Origin: CAIVSN01 sp036171455
Lineage (GTDB): Bacteria > Patescibacteriota > Gracilibacteria > BD1-5 > UBA2023
Length of the DNA stretch: 6,505 bases
Reading direction: 5' to 3'
Assembly: GCA_036171455.1 (NCBI GenBank)
Contig: JAVHRB010000089.1
Coordinates: forward strand, 1-6,505
The position numbers and the translations under genes are program-made. Positions within the stretch are counted from its first letter, which is position 1, and every line of letters begins with the position of its first letter. The notes beneath the pieces are model-generated. The model saw only the letters and a list, made by a program, of their open reading frames with translations, ran no database searches and was not told where the DNA came from. Below are positions 1-5,572 of this stretch, in pieces.

Positions 1-1
1 A

Positions 2-55
2 ATCGAATACAAAAGGCTCCATGTCTCAAAAGATCAGTTGAAACTCGGATTGTAA
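2..55 (+). CDS. 3' end of an unidentified gene (partial)
   Basis: Reading from base 2, an open frame gives about 17 residues (IEYKRLHVSKDQLKLGL) and stops at TAA 53-55. A strong hairpin terminator begins 13 bases later, which is what the tail of a real gene should look like. The peptide is basic and hydrophilic, but too short to assign to a family. The other two plus frames also stay open for a while when UGA is read as glycine, so the choice of frame rests on the position of the TAA relative to the terminator. No function can be given. Confidence 0.45.
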   Translation: MEYKRLHVSKDQLKLGL

Positions 56-67
56 GATCTAGGTCAT

Positions 68-108
68 ACCCCGTCAGCTTGCTGCGGGGTGATTGATTTT
101 TCTTTTTT
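68..108 (+). terminator. Rho-independent terminator
   Basis: ACCCCG (68-73) pairs with CGGGGT (85-90), and an inner CAG/CTG extends the stem around a small loop after one bulged T. A T-rich tract with runs of five and six T follows (97-108). The T tract is downstream only on the + strand, so it ends transcription of the gene entering from the left and insulates the next gene. Confidence 0.8.
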
Positions 109-133
109 GTTACATCGGAAAAATATGTAAAAT
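107..133 (+). promoter_or_regulatory. Possible promoter for the HEPN-like membrane protein
   Basis: TTGTTA (107-112) and TAAAAT (128-133) resemble -35 and -10 boxes with a 15-base spacer. The predicted start of transcription would fall at or next to the ATG at 140, so the mRNA would be almost leaderless. This agrees with the lack of any Shine-Dalgarno sequence there. The spacer is short and the -35 box lies in the T tract of the terminator, so this is a weak call. Confidence 0.3.
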
Positions 134-139
134 ACGCCC

Positions 140-529
140 ATGTCATGGCCGGTTATATCCGTAATTTTCGTACTCAGCATACTTTTTCTCATTATCGTAT
201 ACGGTCTTTTTTGACATCACCCAAGGAAATTGTCTCAGTCAAAAAGAACCTATTACTCCGGTGTGTTGACTAACGCATCCAAGAAAGAACCACATTCCGC
301 TCTCATAGCCTGCGATACGATACTGGAACATATCATGAAAGATCTTGGTAATCGTGGTACTATGGGAGAAATGCTTCAGAAACGGAGTAACTACAAGAAC
401 ATCGAATATTTTTGGAAGTATCATAAGCTCCGAAACAAGGTGGTGCATGATATTCATCCTCCGAAAATTACCATAGAAGACGTAGAAACGTTCAAGAAAA
501 AAATCGAGGAACAATTCCTGAACGGCTAG
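140..529 (+). CDS. Small single-pass membrane protein with HEPN-like cytoplasmic domain
   Basis: 129 residues. The ATG at 140 is the first start after an in-frame TAA (128-130). UGA at 212-214 encodes Gly25. Residues 4-24 form one very hydrophobic segment (VISVIFVLSILFLIIVYG), followed by a basic stretch, so the protein is probably anchored with its C-terminus inside the cell. The soluble part is helical (ALIACDTILEHIMKDLG, then TMGEML) and carries KLRNKVVHD at about residues 96-104. R98-x4-H103 matches the R-x4-6-H signature of HEPN domains, many of which are RNases or nucleotide-binding helpers. Small anchored proteins with this kind of helix-plus-RN..H pattern are, to my memory, common in CPR genomes and uncharacterised. 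The function is unknown. With the standard code only a TTG-started 99-residue fragment would be called and the membrane anchor lost. The gene ends in TAG 527-529, overlapping the end of nth. Confidence 0.8.
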
Positions 530-1191
530 TCCGTCTTTTCCGATGTGTTTCCGAGTCATTTTTGGTAAAAATTGCACCACTTTCGAAGTTCGCAGGTTGA
601 ACATTTTGGATTTCTTGCGGTACAGTGATATCGACCAAACAATACAAAAGGATGGTGCATATCTTTTCTTTGCGTCAAATTTAATCTCCGTTCGATAGCT
701 CTGTCAGTGGCTTCTGGGGTTTTCGTTTTCACGATTCAGAGCCGGTTGCAGACCCGATGTATATGGGTATCGACCCCAACGAAAGGTCGGTCATACAACA
801 CTGACAACACTACTTTTGCTGTCTTGATTCCCACTCATGGGAGAGATTGTATAAGTTTGAGACTATCCGGAATCACTCCGCCGAACCTATCGGCGAGAAT
901 ATGTCCGCTCAGCCACAAGTACTTTGCCTTGTTCCTAAAATAGTTGATGCGTTTGACCATTTCCGTGACTTCTTCTAGGGAAATTCGTTTCATGTCTTCT
1001 GGGACTCTTACCTTCTCGAATAGTTTCGGTGTTGTTTTATTCACGCCTTTGTCCGTAGCCTGAGCAGACAGAATGACGGCACAGAGGAGCTGGAACGGGG
1101 TTTCGTAATCGAGCTCTATGATTTTCCCAGCATAGAGATATTCAATTATTTTGACGATTTCGGTTATTTCCGATGAATTTTTCAGTCGCAT
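526..1191 (-). CDS. nth: Endonuclease III (DNA glycosylase/AP lyase)
   Basis: 221 residues, the usual length for Nth. It removes oxidised pyrimidines and cuts at abasic sites in base excision repair. The helix-hairpin-helix reads LP-G119-VG-I-K123-T, with catalytic Lys123 (E. coli Lys120) and the catalytic aspartate D141 in GVDTH (E. coli Asp138). Four cysteines, C190-x6-C197-x2-C200-x5-C206, match the [4Fe-4S] cluster loop exactly. The N-terminal part has the family's PFQLLCAVILSAQATD. Three UGA codons are read as glycine: residue 119 (835-837), residue 152 (736-738, in CNRLGIV) and residue 212 (556-558). The first two are glycine in known homologues. ATG at 1191 has an A-rich leader and no Shine-Dalgarno. 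The stop TAG occupies 528-526. Divergent from tatD and convergent with the HEPN-like gene. Confidence 0.96.
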
Positions 1192-1232
1192 GTTTTTTTT
1201 GAAAAGAAGCTCGTAACTCGTAAGATTTTTTG

Positions 1233-1238
1233 TATACT
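1233..1238 (+). promoter_or_regulatory. tatD: Possible -10 box upstream of tatD
   Basis: TATACT (1233-1238), directly preceded by TG, lies 25 bases before the tatD ATG in the 71-base gap between divergent nth and tatD. No good -35 hexamer is seen at the right distance. If used, it gives a leader of under 20 bases, again without a Shine-Dalgarno sequence. Confidence 0.35.
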
Positions 1239-1262
1239 CTACTCAATTTTTTGATTTTTCCT

Positions 1263-2153
1263 ATGATTTTTGATACACATTCCCACTGTTATTTTGATAA
1301 ACTTGCCGTACGCATCGACGAAGTCCATCAAAATATGATCAATTGCGATGTTACCCACTCGGTACAAATCGGTTGCGATATCTCGAGTTCCCGATCTGCT
1401 ATAGAACTTGCTCGCAAGTACTCCAATTGGTATGCGACCGTTGGATATCATCCAGTAGATGCGCAAAATCCCATGCTGAGCAAAGATCGGGCTGGAGGTA
1501 AAAAAATCCACAAGTGAGAAGTCGCTCCAGAATACGAAAATATTTCAGTCGACCTGGCAAACCATCATTTGGAGCAGGAAGTCGGACTCCGGAAGCTGAT
1601 TGATGAACATCGTGATATTGTTGTAGCTATCGGAGAAACTGGCCTTGACTGTCATTATCTCAGTAAGGATCCAATCCAACGTATACAAGAAATTACTGAG
1701 CAAAACTACTGGTTTGAACGACTCGCCCAAATTTCCATAGATTACACACTTCCTCTCGTTATACATTCTCGCGAGGCTAGAAGGGAAACCATTGATGCTA
1801 TCAAGAAATTTAATATCCGCAACGCGGTCATCCATTGTTTTAGCGAGGATGTTGCATTTGCGAAAGAACTGATGGAATTTTCCGACGAAATCTATTTTAG
1901 TTTTAGCGGCATTCTTACTTTTCCGAATGCTCTGGAAATCCAGAATACCGCAAGGAACTTGCCGTTAAGCCGAATTCTTGTGGAAACAGATGCTCCTTTT
2001 CTGGCACCCCAAGCAGTTCGTGGTAAAGTGAATGAACCGAGTTATACCCGTCATGTTTTGGAATACCTCTTCAGTATCAGGAGCGAACCGGCGGAAGAAG
2101 TCGAACGAACGGTTTTTGAGAATAGTCTGAGGTTTTACGGTTTGAAAGCGTAG
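1263..2153 (+). CDS. tatD: TatD-family metal-dependent DNase/hydrolase
   Basis: 296 residues. A TIM-barrel amidohydrolase-type enzyme; TatD proteins are Mg-dependent 3'-5' exonucleases on single-stranded DNA and RNA, linked to repair and DNA degradation. All metal-site motifs are visible: DTHSH at residues 4-8 (H6, H8), GETGLD with E125, VIHSR with H168, VIHCFS with H191, and VETDAPF with D243, followed by LAP. The ATG at 1263 is preferred over an in-frame upstream start at 1230, because the family begins with M-I-F/x-D-T-H. UGA 1515-1517 encodes Gly85 and joins the two halves in one frame. The protein is some 30 residues longer than typical TatD; the excess lies around residues 73-105, a charged hydrophilic stretch between YHPVDA and the GETGLD strand. 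Ends in TAG. It faces the flippase gene across a 14-base gap with a short T run but no convincing hairpin. Confidence 0.95.
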
Positions 2154-2167
2154 TTTTTTTGATATCG

Positions 2168-3727
2168 TTATTTTGCGATTCCCGACTTTTGTAGCCACCA
2201 GAATCCAGTGAGCGCAGGAACTCCGAACGCGACGGCGCTGACGCTCAAATCTATGGCTATTGCCAGCCATTTCACGTGTTCCCGGATGCCGAGGTTTCAC
2301 AAAATCGCCAACCATCAGCCGAAATGTAAGATTCCGTTTCCAACGCCCGACAGAGTTGCAGCGGAAACCAACAGTATTCCTATGACGCCCAAAGTCATCC
2401 GCGGATGGAAATCGAACCCTATGACGTCACGGGTCGCAATGGCCGTGCAAACAATCAGTAATATCTGTGATACGACCGTTGCCCAAGCCGATCCCACGAA
2501 GGAATAGTGGGGGATAAGCAGGTAATTCCCGACGATATTTACCAGGGCAATACCACCGTTGATCCACAAGAGGCGCCCCTGTTTCCCGCTCGCGATAAGC
2601 AAATAGTTGAACAGCGAACTCGTGAAAAACAAAAAGAATACGAAACTCACGATTTGCAGCGCATCAACCGAGCTATAATTACCAATCGGAACGAGGTATT
2701 TTTCGCTGGCAATGAGTCGGAGAATCACCTCGCTTTTCAGAGTGAGAAAGAGTGCCATAGCTCATCCAAAAAACAGGAGAATCCCATAAGATTTTCGCAC
2801 GAGTAATTTCAGCTTTACCTGGTCAGTGATAGACTGAGTGATAAGCGGGAGCATAGAATTAAGAAACACCGTTCCGAACATCATACCGACTTCTATAATT
2901 TTCATCGGCAGGCTGTATAGTGCTACAATACGGTCTGCTGACTCCGCCGGTTCCATGAGCGAAAGCATGACGACGTCGGCTTTGAAAAACAATACGTTGA
3001 AAAACAAAGCCAGCCCGTAGGGAAGCGACTCAATTAGGAGTTTTTTGGTATACGGACCATCCCAGAAGAATCGGATGGGGAGAATCCTCCGGGAATATCC
3101 GTACAGGAGTGCCGTCATCACGATATTTCAGAGAAGTCCAGCTCCGAGTATCGCGAGAAATGCTAGGTCGTGGGTTTCAAATCCTTCAAAATGTCACACC
3201 AGAGGTTTCGGCAGAATCATCGATACGACCGCGAGTACTGCCAAAAAATTAACAATTTTACCGACGGTAACCGAAACAAATGAAAATTCTGTTTTTAAAT
3301 AGGCCTGGAGTACCGAGAGAATCGCGCTGTTCATGAGTCCGAACAGTGTGAATATCCCCGCGATGAGTACTCCGACGAGCGCCACGGGACTGTCGTATCC
3401 CGGCAAGACGAATGCGAATCACAAAGAAACGAACACGATGATAATACCGAGCAGTGTCCGGAGCGTAAGAAGTGTCCCAGCAATGTGAGCGACTTTTTCC
3501 GGATTTCCCAAGTTTTTGCTCATTTCCCGGACACTGAGTGTGTAGAGTCCGAGATCCGCTATTACGGAAAATATCGAGAGGTAATTGTAGATTTTTGCGT
3601 ACAGTCCGTATCCTTCGACATCGAGATAGTTCGTGAGGATCTTTATGAGAAATATCGAAATCAGCGCCGTTGCGACTTTTCACGCGATTTGCGCGACAGT
3701 GTTGGTATAGACGGATCGATTGGCCAT
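2168..3727 (-). CDS. Polysaccharide/oligosaccharide flippase (Wzx/MATE-like)
   Basis: 519 residues and hydrophobic throughout, with many membrane segments; the family usually has 12-14. The N-terminal signature is typical of Wzx-type transporters: an amphipathic start, KVATALISIFLIKILTNYL, EGYGLYA near residues 38-44, then DLGLYTLSVREMSK. Members carry lipid-linked sugar units across the cytoplasmic membrane for surface polysaccharide assembly. I cannot tell the substrate, and a MurJ-type role is not excluded. Seven UGA codons are read as glycine, at residues 16, 103, 178, 200, 322, 471 and 477, most of them in or next to membrane helices; 322 lies in FFGGAM. Under the standard code the gene would appear as three or more fragments. 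ATG at 3727 lies 3 bases after the stop of the preceding PEGA-like gene, so the two are probably one transcript with coupled translation. Stop TAA 2170-2168. Confidence 0.88.
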
Positions 3728-3730
3728 GGA

Positions 3731-4666
3731 TTATCTAATATTGAGAAGTTGTCGGTCGCCATTCGTTTTCTGAACTCAGAAAGCATTGTCCCAATAGAGC
3801 ATTTTCACGTCAGAGACTTCGGCATGGAGCAATTTTGGAGTTCCCGCGACGGAAATATCCAACAGGAGATCTCCCGGAACGGCCTGGAGATTATAATATT
3901 GTTTCTTTTGCTGGCTCGATGACCGAATCAGAGCGATGATGCTGCCGGACGGACTGGTCTCGATATCATCATAGGATTTGAGTTCCTCGAGCGCTCTGGT
4001 ATCGATATCCGAGAGATATGCCGCATTCTTGGTATAGAGCACAAATGATTTGTGATTGGCGAGCAATTTTATGTGTGTAGGGAATTCCGGCAGGGTCCAA
4101 CTAATAAGTCGAATCTTATGCGTTGCAATTTCGTAGATGGTAATGACTCGATTCGCGTCGAACATCATAAAATACCCGTACGGTAGAGAATCCGTGGAAT
4201 ACCCGACGGCACTCTCGGAACTTGTCAGTACCAATTTGTCGCGTTCCATGTCGAGGAGCCGTACCGGTTGCGTACGTACCTGGTACCTTTCGGATTCCTC
4301 GGCAATTTTTTGTACCACTTCTCATGATTTTACGTCGAGATTGGATTGCAGCAGGATGGTATTGATCTTCTCCCGTAGGATATCCACTTGCTCCGTCTTG
4401 ACGAGCCTACCAGATGATGAAGCGGTATACTGGTATCTTCCTGCTGGAATGTCAGCGAACGTACAAGCCTGCTGGCAATTCAGGCTACTGACTTCTATGT
4501 TTGCTTTCTTCAGGATGACGAAATACGATGAACCGTCGAGCACTTCGAATCGCAAGGAGCCGATATTGAGTAAGAATACATAACGTATTCCCCAGTAGGA
4601 AAGGACCGCGATAAGGCCGAGAAGGACGAAGCCTACGGAACGATTCGAGAGAGTTGGAATTTGCAT
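3731..4666 (-). CDS. Membrane-anchored protein with PEGA-like and beta-propeller-like regions
   Basis: 311 residues. Residues 11-33 (VGFVLLGLIAVLSYWGIRYVFLL) are a membrane segment after a short N-terminus. Residues about 36-108 look like a PEGA-type surface repeat: a short beta-rich domain with DIPAGRYQYTASSSGRLVKTEQVDI, resembling the 'x-G-x-Y-x-v-t-a-s-x-x-G-y' consensus. Residues about 125-290 are beta-strand rich, with repeated 'x-I-Y-E-I-A-T-H-K', 'F-V-L-Y-T-K-N-A-A-Y-L-S-D-I-D' and 'S-P-S-G-S-I-I-A-L' units like propeller blades. UGA codons are read as Gly115 (4322-4324) and Gly297 (3776-3778). I chose ATG 4666 over an upstream TTG at 4717, which would nearly touch the divergent gene's start. 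Ends in TAA 3733-3731, just ahead of the flippase. The likely place is the outer face of the membrane; the exact role is unknown. Domain calls are by eye. Confidence 0.78.
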
Positions 4667-4687
4667 AGCGATATTTTCCCATACAAT
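4660..4687 (+). promoter_or_regulatory. Possible promoter for the delta-prime-like gene
   Basis: TTTGCA (4660-4665) and TACAAT (4682-4687) are separated by 16 bases; the -10 matches the consensus at five of six positions. Transcription would start near 4694, giving a leader of about 25 bases rich in A and C without a Shine-Dalgarno sequence. It overlaps the start of the divergent PEGA-like gene, so the two could influence each other. Confidence 0.4.
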
Positions 4688-4718
4688 ATCCACCTTACCC
4701 AAAAAAACAAAACCCAAA

Positions 4719-5417
4719 ATGGCGTTAGAACGATATATCGAGATGATTCAATCAGGACAAGCCACTTTGCCGCTCGTCCTGAGCCGTGCCGACATCGCCC
4801 GTGTCGTATCGTCCCGCTTCGGTTCCAAAATGCGCTACGAGGAGCTGCCGGAATTTGCCGACGCGAATTTTTTGTATTTTTCCGGAGAGAAGGATTCTAT
4901 CGGGGTCGAAGAAATACGGACGCTGATTGCCCGAATTCATTTCATTACCGGCACGGGGGTTACCCGGATTATCGTCATCGACCGGTTCGACCTAATCACC
5001 GAACAGTCGGCGAACGCCTTGCTCAAAACTTTGGAGGACGGAATCCCCGGAGTGATATTCCTTTTACAGGCAGATTCGTTCGTGGGGCTGCTCGAAACCA
5101 TAATATCACGTGTTGTTTGTGTATCATCGGATACCAGTGTACTCACAGTACGTGATGCTGATCTGGAGTTCGCGCGGTGAGTCATGGATCAACAGCCGGA
5201 ATATTTGAAACGGTATGTCGATGCTAAATGGAGCAATCGTTCCGATGCGCTCGTTTTCTTGGAAGCGATTTTGCAGATACTCAGGAATCGACAGATAGGG
5301 GATAGCATTCATCATACAATTTTGGAGGCTTACTCAGGAATCGCGAATACGAATGCCGTACCGAGATATATTTTGGATGGGGTATTGTTGAAACTCATTG
5401 GATTGTCCAGTAGATAG
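4719..5417 (+). CDS. DNA polymerase III delta-prime-like clamp-loader subunit (short form)
   Basis: 232 residues, well below the usual 300 or more for HolB. The delta-prime subunit is the rigid part of the clamp loader that puts the sliding clamp on DNA. Recognisable parts: IEEIR-like VEEIRTLIARI at 63-73, a Walker B-like strand RIIVIDRFDLIT at 83-94, the very characteristic QSANALLKTLEDG at 96-108, a strand VIFLLQA, then LLETIISRV at 124-132, where the family has 'LPTIxSRC'. There is no Walker A P-loop (GxxGxGK) near the N-terminus and no zinc-binding cysteine group, so it is unlikely to bind or hydrolyse ATP itself. UGA 5178-5180 encodes Gly154 and joins the AAA-type part to a helical C-terminal domain. 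Ends in TAG. The divergent envelope genes give no functional hint. Confidence 0.85.
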
Positions 5418-5455
5418 TTGTTGTTAATTCCGATGGTTTTTGTTTTCAAAAAAAT

Positions 5456-5483
5456 TTGCGTTCAAGCACTTTTCCGATATATT
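5456..5483 (+). promoter_or_regulatory. Probable tRNA-Lys promoter
   Basis: TTGCGT (5456-5461) and TATATT (5478-5483), spaced 16 bases, with the predicted start about 6 bases before the tRNA 5' end. The 78-base gap after the delta-prime-like gene holds no reading frame; it has T- and A-rich stretches but no convincing terminator hairpin. The promoter suggests the tRNA is transcribed on its own. Confidence 0.5.
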
Positions 5484-5495
5484 CCCCGCACGTTT

Positions 5496-5572
5496 GGATC
5501 TGTAGCTCAGCTGGTTAGAGCGGAAGACTCTTAATCTTTAGGTCGTGGGTTCGAGTCCCACCAGGTCCACCA
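5496..5572 (+). tRNA. tRNA-Lys(CUU)
   Basis: 77 bases, folding into a full cloverleaf. Acceptor GGATCTG (5496-5502) pairs with CAGGTCC (5562-5568), with one G-T pair. D stem is GCTC/GAGC (5505-5508 and 5518-5521). Anticodon stem is GAAGA/TCTTT (5523-5527 and 5535-5539) with loop CTCTTAA, so the anticodon CTT is at 5530-5532 (lysine, codon AAG). T arm is GTGGG-TTCGAGT-CCCAC (5545-5561). The discriminator base is A5569, and CCA is encoded (5570-5572). The minus-strand recombinase frame, when UGA is read as glycine, overlaps bases 5538-5572 in antisense. Confidence 0.97.

Noticed and set aside
239..604. Minus-strand frame opposite the HEPN-like gene
   Set aside because: It lies antisense to the HEPN-like gene and also overlaps the end of nth; its sequence shows no protein-like pattern, so it is a shadow.
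707..943. Plus-strand frame inside nth
   Set aside because: It is antisense to the catalytic region of nth and has no recognisable features.
835..1191. nth as a truncated 118-residue pseudogene ending at UGA
   Set aside because: The frame continues after UGA with catalytic K123, D141 and all four Fe-S cysteines to a UAG; it is one intact gene under code 25.
2154..2167. Terminator between tatD and the flippase
   Set aside because: There is a T run, but no stable GC stem was found in the 14-base gap or just inside either gene.
2168..3727. Flippase fragments as several frameshifted or broken genes
   Set aside because: All fragments are in one frame, separated only by UGA codons, and join into a 519-residue protein of normal family length.
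4485..5185. Alternative frames on both strands across the delta-prime-like and PEGA-like genes
   Set aside because: These are arginine-rich shadows arising from GC-rich codons of the real genes; no family motifs are seen.
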